Assembly: GCA_020633465.1 (NCBI GenBank) | Contig: JACKDN010000020.1 | Location: forward strand, 62,001 to 126,000 | Source of the DNA: Myxococcales bacterium | GTDB taxonomy: Bacteria > Myxococcota_A > Bradymonadia > UBA7976 > UBA1532 | Direction: 5' to 3' | Length of the DNA: 64,000 bases | In this document: positions 1 to 9,936 of the stretch, one piece after another | Layout of the letters: each line of letters opens with the position of its first letter | How positions within the stretch are numbered: position 1 is the stretch's first letter | The notes under the pieces: model-generated | Told to the model about the DNA's origin: nothing | What the model saw: the letters and a program-made list of their open reading frames with translations, nothing else | Databases searched by the model: none | Program-made: the position numbers and the translations under genes

Positions 1-1
1 G

Positions 2-502
2 GGCGAGACCGTCGTGCTGGGCCTGTCGGCCGAGGCCCTCGCCGACAGCGACGCGGCGCTCACCGCGCGGCTGTACCGGAACTTCGCCAGCATCCTCGCC
101 GCCCGCGTGCGCGCCACCAACGAGCAGTTCGCGCGCGTCAACGCCCGCGAGCGCGAGTTGACGGGCCGCTTCAAAGAGCTGGCCGGGCGCCTCGGCGCCA
201 GCCGCAACGGCCTGCGCGGCAGCGAGCTGAACCACGCCGATCTCGAGAGCGCGTCGCTGCGCGGGGCCGACCTGCGCGGCGCCCTGCTGCACGACGCCAA
301 CCTCGCGGGCGCCGACTTTCGCGAGGCCGATCTGCGCGGCGCCGACCTCCGCCAGGCCGACTTCGGCGGCGCCCGCCTCGACCACGCCGACTTCAGCGGC
401 GCCGATCTGCGCGGCGCCCACTTCGAGAAGGTCGATCTGCGCCACGCCAACTTCGCCGGGGCCCGCATCCAGGCGCTGGGCGACACGCCCGAGACCGCGT
501 AG
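2..502 (+). CDS. Cyclic-nucleotide-binding-like / pentapeptide-repeat protein, C-terminal part
   Basis: The reading frame is open from the left edge, so the 5' end lies outside the window. The visible N-terminal stretch (LSAEALADSDAALTARLYRN, then a helix ending in RATNEQ) resembles the exit strand and C-terminal helix of a cyclic-nucleotide-binding (cNMP) domain. That assignment is inferred from pattern only. From about position 215 to the end the protein is a run of A(D/N)L-type pentapeptide repeats (SLRGADLRG, ANLAGADF, DLRGADLRQ), which in the family form a right-handed quadrilateral beta-helix used for protein-protein contact. A cNMP sensor joined to a pentapeptide scaffold would be a cytosolic regulator or adaptor. 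It converges on the minus-strand lipoprotein gene 18 bp away. A GTG at 14 is possible as a start but would begin inside the helix, so I prefer a truncated gene. Confidence 0.65.
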   Translation, partial: GETVVLGLSAEALADSDAALTARLYRNFASILAARVRATNEQFARVNARERELTGRFKELAGRLGASRNGLRGSELNHADLESASLRGADLRGALLHDANLAGADFREADLRGADLRQADFGGARLDHADFSGADLRGAHFEKVDLRHANFAGARIQALGDTPETA

Positions 503-520
503 GCCCCGCGGGGCGGCCGC

Positions 521-1717
521 TCAGGGTCGGTCGGGCGCGAGCACCCGGTCGTGCAGATTCACCTCGACGGCGCCCGGGGCGACGTCGATGCAGCCGACGT
601 CCCAGAACTGATCCACCGTGTCCAGCTCCCGAGCGACCGTCACGATCGTGGTGTTCCCATCGAACACGCGCACCGTCGCGAGGGTGACGCCGAGCTCGCC
701 GTCGGGCCCGCCGCGCGAGAAGACATGCACCCCGACGCAGTAGCCGCCGCCCAAGGGCGCCGTCTCCTCCGGCGTGTCGACGACGATCTCCTCGGGCCCG
801 GGGCCAGCCAGCACGTCGGCCACCAACCAGGGATCGCCCGCCGGGCCGTCCGGGCCCCACGCCGGCGATGGGTTCTGCGTGTGGCAGTCCCAGGGGATCT
901 GCAACCAGCCCGTCCCGAAGGGGTGCAGCAGGTGCAGGTCCAGGTTCACGCCCTCGGCGTCGAACGGCGACCGGTCCCCCTCGGTGAACCAGACGAGGGT
1001 GACGCGCAGCCGCGACAGCGGGGGGGCCAGCGCGGTCAGCGCCACGCGGGCGAGGGGCGCGGCGCAGCGACCCGCGCCGCCGTCGACGTGCAGCTCGAAC
1101 GTGTAGTGGCCCGGCACGTCGGCGACGAATAGCGCGCCGGGGGTCGACGGATCGTCCGGCGGGCCGCCGCCCGAGGGGTCGCCCACATCGAAGTAGGACT
1201 CGACGACCCCCGCGGTCGATCCATCCGGCCGCTCGACCACGACCCACGCGTAGCGCACCCAACGCCTCGACTCGAAGTCGCGGAAGACCACGCCGCCGAG
1301 ATCGACCAGCTCACCGGCGTCGACCTGCGACTCGACCACGCGCGGCTCACCCTCGGGGCACGCCGCCTCGCACGGCGTCCAGGGCGCCCAACCGGCGGGG
1401 CCGCAGAGACGCCCCTGGGTGCCCCCCTCGGGGCAGTCCCGCTCGACGCGAGCGCCCTCGGTACAGCCGGCGTCCGGGGTGGCCGCCGCGGCGTCCTCCC
1501 GCCACCACCCCACGTCGGGCCCCGCGTCGCGCGCCCCCTGGTCCGGCGGCCCCACGTCCGACGGTCCAGCGTCCGCGGCGCGCCCACCGTCCAGCCGCCG
1601 CGTCGGCCGATCGACCATGGGCTCCGGCGCGATCGTGGGCTCCGGCGCGTCCTTCACGCAGCCCACCGCCGCGACGAGGACGACCAGTCCCCACCACCCG
1701 CCGCGACGCCCGGCCAT
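521..1717 (-). CDS. Predicted lipoprotein, DUF2135/YfaP-like C-terminal domain (paralogue 1)
   Basis: This 398-residue protein has a lipoprotein signal peptide ending in a VAAVGC lipobox, then a long Asp/Ala/Pro linker typical of Myxococcota surface lipoproteins. A Cys-rich segment follows, with CPEGGTQ and CGPAGWAPWTPC. An immunoglobulin-like stretch comes next, and the C-terminal domain carries NLDLHLLHP, a GPEEI motif and YCVGVHVFS. That pattern (acidic DxDLH, then GPE, then GxYxVxVxxF) resembles the DUF2135/YfaP domain, but the match is by eye. I chose the ATG at 1717 because AAGGAGG lies about 10 nt upstream and the lipobox follows directly; the open frame runs further upstream without a signal peptide. 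It is the downstream member of a tandem pair with the gene ending at 1873. Likely anchored in the outer membrane; function unknown. Confidence 0.75.
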   Translation of the reverse strand: MAGRRGGWWGLVVLVAAVGCVKDAPEPTIAPEPMVDRPTRRLDGGRAADAGPSDVGPPDQGARDAGPDVGWWREDAAAATPDAGCTEGARVERDCPEGGTQGRLCGPAGWAPWTPCEAACPEGEPRVVESQVDAGELVDLGGVVFRDFESRRWVRYAWVVVERPDGSTAGVVESYFDVGDPSGGGPPDDPSTPGALFVADVPGHYTFELHVDGGAGRCAAPLARVALTALAPPLSRLRVTLVWFTEGDRSPFDAEGVNLDLHLLHPFGTGWLQIPWDCHTQNPSPAWGPDGPAGDPWLVADVLAGPGPEEIVVDTPEETAPLGGGYCVGVHVFSRGGPDGELGVTLATVRVFDGNTTIVTVARELDTVDQFWDVGCIDVAPGAVEVNLHDRVLAPDRP

Positions 1718-1872
1718 GCCGCACGCCTCCTTCGCGACCCGCCCCGGGCCGCGATCACGCGCTCGACCTCGGACCGCGCGCACGGTGCGGCCCGGCGCGC
1801 CGACCTCGGTGAGGGCGGTCGCTCCGCGAGATCGCGTCGCCGGGCGCGCGCCGCGGCGTCCCTCGGCGGGGC

Positions 1873-3048
1873 TCACGGGGTCGGCCCCGGCGTCTGCAGG
1901 TCGCCCCGCGCGTGCGCCACGAGCGCGTCGGGGGTGACCTCGACACACACCGGCGTCCAGAACTGGTCCACGATGTCCAGCACCTGCTCGGCCGAGAACA
2001 GCAGACCGTCGTCTTCGAAGACCTGCACGGTGGCGTGCGTGGGGCCCAGCTCGCCGTCGGGCGTCGTGAGCGAGAACACGTGCACGCCGACGCAGTAGCG
2101 CGCACCGAGCGGCCCGGTCTCCTCGGGCCACGGCAGGGTGATCACCTCGGGCTGGGCCCCGCCACGCTCGTCGGCGAAGAGCGCGGGATCGTGTCTCGGC
2201 CCCGGCTCACCCCAGTCCGGCGCCGGGTTCTCCCCGTAGCAGTCGGGGGGCGCCGAGAACCAGTTCCGTCCCGACGGGTGCAGCAGGTGGAGGTCGAGGT
2301 CCGCACCCTCGTCGTCATCGGGATCCGCGTCGCCGTCGGTCCTCCAGGCCAGGGTCACCCGCATGCGGGGCGTCGGCCGCGGGGTCGCCTGCAGGTGCAG
2401 CAGCGCGTGCGGCACCGCGCAGTTCGCCCGCCCGTCTCCGCCCACGAACAGCGCGATCACGTACCGCCCCGGCGGCCCGACGTACCACAGCGCCTCGGGC
2501 GTCTCGCGATCGTCCGGTGGCCCGCCGTTGGCCGGACGCATCGCGTCGTAGAAGTGGTCCACCGGTTGGTGGGGGGGTCCGCTGGGTCCCTCGAGCGCCA
2601 CCCAGTCGTAGGGCCCGGACGGCCGCGGCGCGAAGGGCGCGAACACCAGACCGCTCAGCTCGACGACGTCGCCGTGGACGGCCTCGACTTCGATGGGCGA
2701 AGGGGCCGCGTCCGGGCACGGCGTCGGGCACGGCGTCCACGCCTCCCACCCCGCGGGCCCGCAGCGCCGCGACTGGGTGCCCCCCTCGGGGCAGTCGCGC
2801 TCGGCGCTGGCCCCCTCGCTGCAGCCGGCGTCCGGGCCGACCGCCGCCGCGTCGTCCGACCGGGCGTCGGCGCGCGACGCCGCGTCCGCCGCGCCGGCGT
2901 CGGGCCCCCGATCGGCAGACCCCGCGTCGACCGCGCGCCCGCCGTCCAACCGTCGCGTGTCCCGGTCGAGCGTCGGCTGCGCGTCCTCGACGCACCCCGC
3001 CGCCAGCAGCAGCGCGCCCATCGCCCACGCAGCCCGATGCCACCGCAT
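1873..3048 (-). CDS. Predicted lipoprotein, DUF2135/YfaP-like C-terminal domain (paralogue 2)
   Basis: A 391-residue lipoprotein with signal peptide and lipobox (LLLAAGC), then a disordered linker rich in DAG/DAS and RADARSDD. It has the same order of parts as its downstream neighbour: a Cys-rich CPEGGTQSRRCGPAGW segment, a beta-sandwich-like region, and a C-terminal domain with ADLDLHLLHPSG, a DCYGENPAPDWG motif and YCVGVHVFS. Both proteins end with a DxVDQFW motif and a Cys. The start at 3048 has a strong GGAGGTGAGG ribosome site. The pair clearly arose by tandem duplication, since the motifs align through the whole mature protein while the linkers differ. The two genes are 155 bp apart, so the second could be co-transcribed or have its own promoter. 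Function unknown. Confidence 0.77.
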   Translation of the reverse strand: MRWHRAAWAMGALLLAAGCVEDAQPTLDRDTRRLDGGRAVDAGSADRGPDAGAADAASRADARSDDAAAVGPDAGCSEGASAERDCPEGGTQSRRCGPAGWEAWTPCPTPCPDAAPSPIEVEAVHGDVVELSGLVFAPFAPRPSGPYDWVALEGPSGPPHQPVDHFYDAMRPANGGPPDDRETPEALWYVGPPGRYVIALFVGGDGRANCAVPHALLHLQATPRPTPRMRVTLAWRTDGDADPDDDEGADLDLHLLHPSGRNWFSAPPDCYGENPAPDWGEPGPRHDPALFADERGGAQPEVITLPWPEETGPLGARYCVGVHVFSLTTPDGELGPTHATVQVFEDDGLLFSAEQVLDIVDQFWTPVCVEVTPDALVAHARGDLQTPGPTP

Positions 3049-3147
3049 GCCTCACCTCCGCGCGTCGCGCGGCCTCCCGAGGGACTCGCGCTCACGGATC
3101 AGACAACCGGAGTCATCCGCGGTGAGCCAGTGCAGAATCCTGCCCGA

Positions 3148-6100
3148 TCAGGCGACGACCCATCCCGCGAGGCCGGCGGCGGCCAGCGTGAGCAGGCCGT
3201 CGGCCGCCTCGACCGCGTCGCCGCCGGCCAGCGCGACGGCGACGGCGTGAGCCAGCCGCGTGCGCTCGAGTCCCAGGGCGGCCACCGGGCGGCCATCGTC
3301 GGTCTCGTCCGGCTGCAGCCAGGCGCGCACCTCGGCCAGCAGGAACAGGTCGAGGAAGGACGGCAGCACGACGGCCACGCCCGGGCGCGGGCGCAGGGCG
3401 TCCACGTGCGCTTGCAGGTAGGCGCGCGCGCCGGCGTAGCGAGCGCCGGCGTCCAGCGCGTCCTCACCCGACGCCTGCTCGTCGGCGTCCGCGTCGTCGG
3501 CCAGGGCGGCCATCAAGAGCGCGCGCGCGGCGACCTCGGCGGGCGCGTCGGTGCCCTGCCCCGCCTGGAAGCGGGTGGCCCAGACGCGGCGGGCGGTCAG
3601 CGGGTCGACGCCGCCCGACGCCCAGGCCAGCTGAAGCGCCCAGGCGATTCGCCCGCAGCGCGGCGGGCTCAGGGCAGGCCGCGGGCAGCGCCGCGGCGTC
3701 GAGGGCCGCGTGGGCGACGGCGGCGGCGCGCGACCGGAAGGCCGCGTCGCCGCCCAGGCCCAGCATCCGGCGGGCCAGGCGGGCGCAGTGCAGGGCCTCG
3801 ACGTCGTCGGGCGCGGCGCCTCGCCACGCCGCGCGCAGGGCCTCGACCTCGTCGGCCGCGACGCCCCCGAAGGCCGCCGCGACGCTGCGCACCCAGGCGC
3901 CGTGCAGCGCGGGCAGCCCGGCGGCCGCCGCGTCGGCGCGCCGCCACAGGGCGGCCGCCGGCACGCCCAGGCAGCGCGGATCCAGGTGGGGAAAGATCCG
4001 CTGGCCCAGGTCATCGTAGGCGTGCAGCAGCACGGCGCCGTCGCCCCCCGCGCGCACCACCGCGTCCAGCCGCGCGGGCGCGCCGGCCACGGCGCGCTTC
4101 GCCAGGTTCAGCCGCAGCGCGTCGGTGGGCGCGACGTCGACGGCGGCGCCCGCCGCGGTCCGCAGGCGCCCGCCTCGGCGTCGATCACGGTGAGATCCAG
4201 GCGCGTCGGCGTCGGCCCCAGCGCCTCACCGCGCGGCGCCTCGGCCGCCGGCACGGCGCCCTGCACCCGCGCCACGGTCGGCACGCGGTCGAAGGCCGGC
4301 CCGAACACGCGCGCGCCGGCGCGCTGGCCCACCGGGTGGTCGTCCAGGCGCACGACGCCATCCAGCACCGCGCCCAGCTCGACGCGATCCTGGAACAGCC
4401 GGCTCACCGCCCGCGCCCCCAGCGGATCCTCGGCGTCCAGGTCGCTCAGGTGATCGCGCAGCCACACCGTCGAGCCGTCCCCGACGTCGACGGCCTCGAT
4501 CGACGCCCGCCCGCCCGACTCGAGCGTCAGCGCCACCGGGCGCACCACCGCCGTGGACGTCGAGACGGCGGGCGTCCAGCCGTGCCCCGCTTCGCCCTCG
4601 GCCTCGAGCGCGCGCTCGACCGCCAGCAGGGCGTGGCCGCGCCGGAACACCCGCAGCCAGGCGACGAAGCGCTGCAGCGCGTCCCAGGTGGCGGCGGCCC
4701 GCGCGCGCCGGATGCGCTCGTCGGGGGCCCGCCCGGTCGCCGCCCACCACGCCCCGAGCACGGTCAACCCCTCGACGGCGCTCGCCAGGCCCAGCAGCGC
4801 CGCGCGCTCGCTCAGCGTGGCCAGCGTCAGCGGCAGATCGGGATCGGGGAAGCCCACGCCCGCGACGTGCAGCTGGTCGACCAGCTCGGTCACCTGCCGC
4901 AGCCAGATCCGCAGCGGCGCGTCGTGGAGCACGGCGGCGCGCCGGTCGTCGGCGGGTGCACGGACGCCGCGGCCGACGCGCCGCCGCCAGTCGTCGGGCG
5001 TCGTCGCCGCCGCGTCGCTCGTGGCGCCAGCGAGGCCCGCACCACGGACGCGAGCGCGCGGCGCCGGTCGCTGCGCCTGGCCGGCGGCCAGACCAGGCCG
5101 CCGCGTCGGCGCCTCGCAGTCGCAGGGCCGTCGCGTCCCGGCTGCGCCGTCCTCCGTCCGCGCCGCGCCCTGCGCGCTCCCCGCACCCGCTTCAGCGGCT
5201 CGAGCCCCAGGTGCACCTCGTCCACCCGGCGCGTGCCCAGCGCCACCCCGGCCGGGTACAGCGCGGTCATCGGCTCGAACAGCAGCGCGCCGTCGCCGAC
5301 GAACGCCCGCCCGAAGAGCGCCTCCGGGCGCGGCGGCGCGGGTCCGTCGGGGCGCGGCCCGTACAGCCGGCGCAGGTTCTCCACCAGCAGGTCCGTCCAG
5401 GGGCGCAGGGGCACCCGCAGCCCCACCCGCCGCCCCGCCGCGTCGGTCAGCCAGCCGCGCGCGACGCCGTGCTTGTCGTCGAAGGTCAGGGGCGCGCCGC
5501 TGGCCGGCGCGAAGCAGGCGAACACGGTCTGCGCGCCCCGCACCGGATCGGCGTCCGCCGCGCGCAGCCGGTCGAGCAGGTCGAGCGCGCCCTCCACCCG
5601 CCAGGGCGCGTAGGCCCGCGCGCCGCGGTAGGGCGCCGGCGCCACCTCGACCTCGGCGTGCAGCCCCAGCCGCCCGTCGGCGCTGCGCTTCGCCCGCGTC
5701 AGCGCCCACGCGCCGTGCGCCAGCTCGGCCAGCGTCAGATCCAACGCCGGCGCGGGCGGCGTGCGGTACAGCCGCAGCGGCTCGTCGCCGAAGTGCATCG
5801 TCGGCCGCGCGATCGACAGCGTCAGCGGCTCGGCCTCGTCGGGCGTCGCGCACAGCACGGTCACGCCGACGAAGCCCGTCTCGGTCACCCAGCCGCTCGC
5901 GCCCAGCGGCTGCACCTCGAGCGGCGCGTCGAGCACGCTGTACGTCCGGCGCGCCTCACCCAGCAGGTATCGCATGTCGGCGGGCAGCCGGTCTTCGGCC
6001 AGCGCCCGGCGCGTCGCCCGGTTCAGCAGCCAGGCCTCGTTCACCGCCGCCACCCACGCGCCCGCGGCGAAGCCCGGATCCCGCGCCAGGTAGCGCTCGG

Positions 6101-6320
6101 CCAACGTCGCCAGCGTCGCGAACCGCCGCTCGACGTGCACCATGCCGGCGTTGTGCGCCGTCGTCTCCATCGCCTTCAGCTGGGCCAGGCTGCTCGCGCT
6201 CACCCGCTGCAGCCCCTCGGCGCCCAGCCGCGCCAGCAGCGCGTCGACCGCGTCGACCGCGGCGTGCATCCGCTCGACCTGGTCGCGCACCCGCTTGGGC
6301 TGATCGTCCAGGGCGCTCAC
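3148..6320 (-). CDS. Very large uncharacterised protein of the MoxR/vWA/DUF5682 operon, frame interrupted
   Basis: I do not recognise this protein. It begins at a GTG at 6320 whose GTGA overlaps the vWA stop codon, so it is translationally coupled. The first frame runs to about 5190 (LEPLKRVRG). After an Arg/Ala-rich stretch readable in every frame, coding resumes near 4960 with RIWLRQVTELVDQLHVAGVG. The frame then changes near 4170, where one extra C in the run before CTGCGG restores it, and near 3665, where one G too many lies in a GGG run. It ends with GLAGWVVA at 3148. Repaired, it would be about 1,055 aa. No minus-frame stop lies between 4930 and 5200, so a single protein is likelier than two, but this is not proven. 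There is no signal peptide or clear membrane segment. The N-terminus is alpha-helical (AAVDAVDALLARLG) and the middle looks beta-rich. Position as last gene of the operon suggests a substrate-recognition or scaffold role; that is inference. Confidence 0.55.
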
Positions 6321-7498
6321 GCGATCACCCGCCCGACGTGCTCGGCCAGCGCGCGCGGGGTCATCGTCGCGACGAACCAGCCGCAGCCGGCCAGCTGCCG
6401 CGCGAACTGCTCGTCGGCCACCGGCCGGCAGTCGGCGTCCAGCGCGCTCAGCCCGATGCCCTTCACGCCGGCCTCGGCCAGCGACTTCGCCAGCGCCAGG
6501 CACTCGGCGCGCTCGCCCTGCAGCTGCCAGTCGCTCAGCAGCACCAGCAGCGTGCGCGCGGGCTCGACCACCTTGTCGGCGCAGTACCGCAGGGCCGGCG
6601 CCAGGCGCGTGCCGCCCCCGAGCTGACAGCTCATCAGCACCTCGACGGGGTCGTCGGCCAGGTGGCTGACGTCGACGACGCGGTGATCCCACAGCACCAG
6701 GTCGACGGTCACCGCGGGCAGCGACGCGAAGATGGCCGCCATCACCGCGGCGTGGATCAGGCTGTCGGTCATCGAGCCCGACTGGTCGACGGCGACGATG
6801 ATGCGCCAGGGGCTGCGCTGGTGCTGGCGGTGGTGGAAGTCGACGCGGTCGACCACCAGGCGCGCGCGGTCGACGTCCCAGCGGCGCAGGTTGCGGCGGA
6901 TGGTGCGGCGCCAGTCGATGTTGCGGTGGGTGCGCACGGGTGGCCGCCCGCCGGGCCGGCGCACGCCGTGCAGCGCCGGCCGGCACGTCGTCTCCAGCCG
7001 CGCCGCGATGCGCCGCACCACCTCGGCCACCAGGTCGCGCGCGGCGTCCAGCACCTCGCCCTTCATCAGGTGCTTGAACTGCAGGATGGCCTTCAGCATC
7101 CCCTCGTCGGGCTCGACGCGGCGCAGCACCTCGGCGTCGGTGACCAGCTCGTGCAGGCCGTAGCGCACCAGGGCGTCCTGCTCCATCACCTGCACGGCCT
7201 CGCGCGGGAACAGCGTGCGCACGCGGTTCAGCCACAGCGGCACGCTGAGCCCGTCGCCGCCGCCGGGCCCCGCGTGGCGGTGCGCGCGCGCGGCGTGCTC
7301 GCGGTCGTAGACGAAGGACAGCGGCACGTCCATCTGCCGCGCCTCGGCCACGAGGTCGGCCAGATCGCCGCCGCCCTGCCCGTCGCCGGCCACGCCCAAG
7401 CCGTCGTAGCCGAGCTGCTCGTCGGCGAAGCGCCCCAGCACCAGCCGCCAGCGCAGGGCCATCTCGACGCGGCGCGCCTCGTCGTCAGCGCCTGTCAC
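6317..7498 (-). CDS. von Willebrand factor type A (vWA) protein, CoxE-like, MoxR partner
   Basis: A 393-residue cytosolic protein. The C-terminal half is a vWA domain with a clean metal-ion-dependent adhesion site (MIDAS): AVDQSGSMTDS at about residue 245, then a Thr in GGGTRLAP, and an Asp in LVLWDHRVVDV. The N-terminal half is helical and resembles the region before the vWA domain in CoxE/YehP-like proteins. In the family, a vWA protein works with a neighbouring MoxR AAA+ ATPase in metal-cofactor insertion or protein remodelling. I chose the GTG at 7498 because it forms the GTGA overlap with the DUF5682 stop codon used repeatedly in this window; a second GTG at 7504 is possible. It is followed by the large unknown protein through another GTGA overlap. 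Confidence 0.85.
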   Translation of the reverse strand: MTGADDEARRVEMALRWRLVLGRFADEQLGYDGLGVAGDGQGGGDLADLVAEARQMDVPLSFVYDREHAARAHRHAGPGGGDGLSVPLWLNRVRTLFPREAVQVMEQDALVRYGLHELVTDAEVLRRVEPDEGMLKAILQFKHLMKGEVLDAARDLVAEVVRRIAARLETTCRPALHGVRRPGGRPPVRTHRNIDWRRTIRRNLRRWDVDRARLVVDRVDFHHRQHQRSPWRIIVAVDQSGSMTDSLIHAAVMAAIFASLPAVTVDLVLWDHRVVDVSHLADDPVEVLMSCQLGGGTRLAPALRYCADKVVEPARTLLVLLSDWQLQGERAECLALAKSLAEAGVKGIGLSALDADCRPVADEQFARQLAGCGWFVATMTPRALAEHVGRVIA

Positions 7499-9936
7499 AG
7501 CCACCCCTCGAGCGCCGCGCGCGCCTCGGCGTCCAGGGCGCCCGCCACCCGCGCCAACGCCGGCGGCACCGGTGCGTCCACGTCCTCGGGCTCGGCCAGC
7601 CCCACCAGCGTGCGCGCCCGCTCGGCGATGTGATCGATCTCGGTGGGGATGAAGCGCGTAAAGGCGCGGCGCAGGTCGGGCAGCGCGACCTTGAACACCT
7701 CCCAGTCCAGCGCGGCGAGCGCCTCACCCACCGCCGCCAGCAGGCGCGGGCTGCGCAGGAACACCCCGCGCGCGCTCTGGAACAGCCCGTCGAGGAAGCC
7801 GCCCGCCGCCCGCGCGTGCTCGGCCGTCCCACCCAGGTACGCGCGCAGCGCCGCCACGATGGTCGCCTCGCGCGCGGCACCGAAGCCGTACAGCACGCCG
7901 TAGGCCGCGCCCTCCACCGCCGGCCGCACCCCGTCCACCTGCACCAGCGTCCGCAGCCGCTCCACCAGCAGCCCGCGGTCCAGCGTCGCCGCCTCGAAGG
8001 TCAGCGCGACGCGCGTCAGCGCCTGCAGCCGGTCGAGCACCGGCGGCAGCGCCAGGTCGTCCAGGTGCGCCACGTTGGGCAGCACCAGCGCCGCCTTCGC
8101 GTACACCTGCTCGACCGTCGCCCGCACCCGCGCGTCGCCCTGCGTCGGCAGCGCGTCGGCGTAGGTGTGCAGCAGCACCAGGTGGCCCAGCGCGTCCACC
8201 AGCCGCACGAAGTCGGCGTCGGCCGCCAGCGCCGCCTCGACCGTGTCCAGCGCCCGCCCCACCTGCTCGTCGAGCATCATCTGCGCGCACCGCAGCAGCA
8301 GCGACGTCGCCTGCGCCGCGTCGTCGCGCGCCTCGGCCAGCGCCGACCGCAGCCGCGCGGCCGCCGCCTGCGCGACCGTGGCGCCGTCCGCCGCGCGGTC
8401 GACCAGCGCGTCGAACACCTCGTCCGAGAAGCGCACGCCCCAGGTCTCGGTGATCAAGTGCAGGTCGGTGCCGCGCACGGGATCCGGCCCGCGGTAGTGC
8501 GCGCCCTCGTGCCGCCAGCCCGCGTCGGGCAGCGCGTCGAACAGCGGCAGATCGATCCACGCGCAGCGGTGCAGGAACGCCGACTTCTCGCGGTGCTTGC
8601 GCTGCTTGTGCAGGTCGAGCCGCACCGCCTTGACCTCGCCGCTGGGGTCCAGCCGGTGCGCCTTCGCCTGCGCCTCGAAGTCGGCCACGATGGGCAGCAC
8701 GCCCGCGCCGTCGCCCAGCCGCCCGTGCGCCGTGCCCACCAGCACCGCGCGCGCCAGCCGCTCGATGGTGGGCGAGGCCACGCGCCGGTCGCCCTTCACG
8801 TAGCCCGACTGCACCGCGTCCAGCAGGTCGAAGACCGTCGGCGCCGCGTTGCCGCGCAGGGTCGCCAGATCCCGCGCCGCCCGCCACGCCGCCACCGCGT
8901 CGGCCGTGCTCACCGCCTCGCCCGCGTCCCGCGCCCGGCGCATCACCTCGACCAGCAGGCGCTGCGCCGCGACCTCCCAGGGCGCCGCGTCGCCGGCCCC
9001 GCGCGCCGTCCACACCGCGTCCGCGTAGGCCGGCAAGCGCTCGAGCGAGTACAGCGCCGCCAGCGCGCGGAACGAGTACGGCGTCAGCAGGGTCTGCAGG
9101 TTCCGATCGGCGCGCGCGCTGGCCTTCTTGCCCTTCGTGAAGGGCAGCGCCACCGAGTGGAACGCCCCGGTCACCACCACCACCCGCCCCTCGGTGTGCG
9201 CCTTCAGCGCGCGGTCGACGTGGTACCGCATGTGCGCCTCGCGCAGCAGCGTCCCGTCGGCCGCCAGCGCCGGCGCGTCCACGCGGTCCGCCCGCGCGTA
9301 GCGCGCGCACCAGGCGAAGGTCAGCAGCCGCCGCACGAAGACGTCGGTGGGCAGGTCGAACCCGCCGACCTCGAAGTTGGCCTCCCAGAACTCACCGAAG
9401 CTGCGCCGCCGCTGCCGCGCCCGCAGCGCCTCGAAGTACTGGCTGGTGGCCAGGTGGTGGTCGTCCACCGCCTCGCTGGTGTGCCGCCCGCGCGCGTGGC
9501 CCTCGGGGATGCGCACGTTGAGCGGGATGTCGCAGAACCCGATCTCGGCGCCCACGCGCCGCCCGGTCACCAGCGCCACGTACTCCGGGCTGCACCGCGT
9601 CAGCGGCCACCACGCGCGGTAGCGCGCCGGCACGTCCTCGGCCGCGCTCAGCGTGCCGTTCAGCCCGTAGGTGTTCTTCTGGTCGACGTAGGCCGAGAAG
9701 ATGGCCAGCGGCGGCTCGGTGCCCGGGTGCGTCAGCGTGTCGAGCAGCGCGTCCCCGTCGCTCGGCCCCTCGACCAGCACCGCCGCCGGCCGCACCGACT
9801 CGATCACCCGCTCGACGTGGTGCGCGCACGCCGCGCTGAAGTGCTTGACCGGAAACCAGACGATCCGCGGATCGTCCATCACCCGCGCGACGCCGCCGGC
9901 GACGTCGGCCAGGTCGGGGCCCTTCGCCCGCGCCAC
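7495..9936 (-). CDS. DUF5682 family protein
   Basis: This 813-residue protein begins with a segment typical of DUF5682: RIVWFPVKHFSAACAHHVE, then RPAAVLVEGPSDGDALLDTL. A later VVVVTGAFHSVALPF motif (about residue 260) completes a set of His and Glu motifs like those of the TraB/TIKI/EreA-type superfamily. That family includes metal-dependent peptidase or hydrolase-like enzymes, but activity here is unproven. The C-terminal 450 residues are alpha-helical. In other genomes DUF5682 is found beside MoxR ATPases and vWA proteins, and that arrangement is reproduced here. The GTG start at 9936 directly abuts the MoxR stop codon (TAG). No signal peptide is visible, so it is probably cytosolic. Confidence 0.85.
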   Translation of the reverse strand: MARAKGPDLADVAGGVARVMDDPRIVWFPVKHFSAACAHHVERVIESVRPAAVLVEGPSDGDALLDTLTHPGTEPPLAIFSAYVDQKNTYGLNGTLSAAEDVPARYRAWWPLTRCSPEYVALVTGRRVGAEIGFCDIPLNVRIPEGHARGRHTSEAVDDHHLATSQYFEALRARQRRRSFGEFWEANFEVGGFDLPTDVFVRRLLTFAWCARYARADRVDAPALAADGTLLREAHMRYHVDRALKAHTEGRVVVVTGAFHSVALPFTKGKKASARADRNLQTLLTPYSFRALAALYSLERLPAYADAVWTARGAGDAAPWEVAAQRLLVEVMRRARDAGEAVSTADAVAAWRAARDLATLRGNAAPTVFDLLDAVQSGYVKGDRRVASPTIERLARAVLVGTAHGRLGDGAGVLPIVADFEAQAKAHRLDPSGEVKAVRLDLHKQRKHREKSAFLHRCAWIDLPLFDALPDAGWRHEGAHYRGPDPVRGTDLHLITETWGVRFSDEVFDALVDRAADGATVAQAAAARLRSALAEARDDAAQATSLLLRCAQMMLDEQVGRALDTVEAALAADADFVRLVDALGHLVLLHTYADALPTQGDARVRATVEQVYAKAALVLPNVAHLDDLALPPVLDRLQALTRVALTFEAATLDRGLLVERLRTLVQVDGVRPAVEGAAYGVLYGFGAAREATIVAALRAYLGGTAEHARAAGGFLDGLFQSARGVFLRSPRLLAAVGEALAALDWEVFKVALPDLRRAFTRFIPTEIDHIAERARTLVGLAEPEDVDAPVPPALARVAGALDAEARAALEGWL

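Noticed and set aside
1912..5613. A long plus-strand open frame across several minus-strand genes
   Set aside because: It spans gene boundaries of well supported minus-strand genes and encodes only Arg/Pro/Gly-rich sequence.
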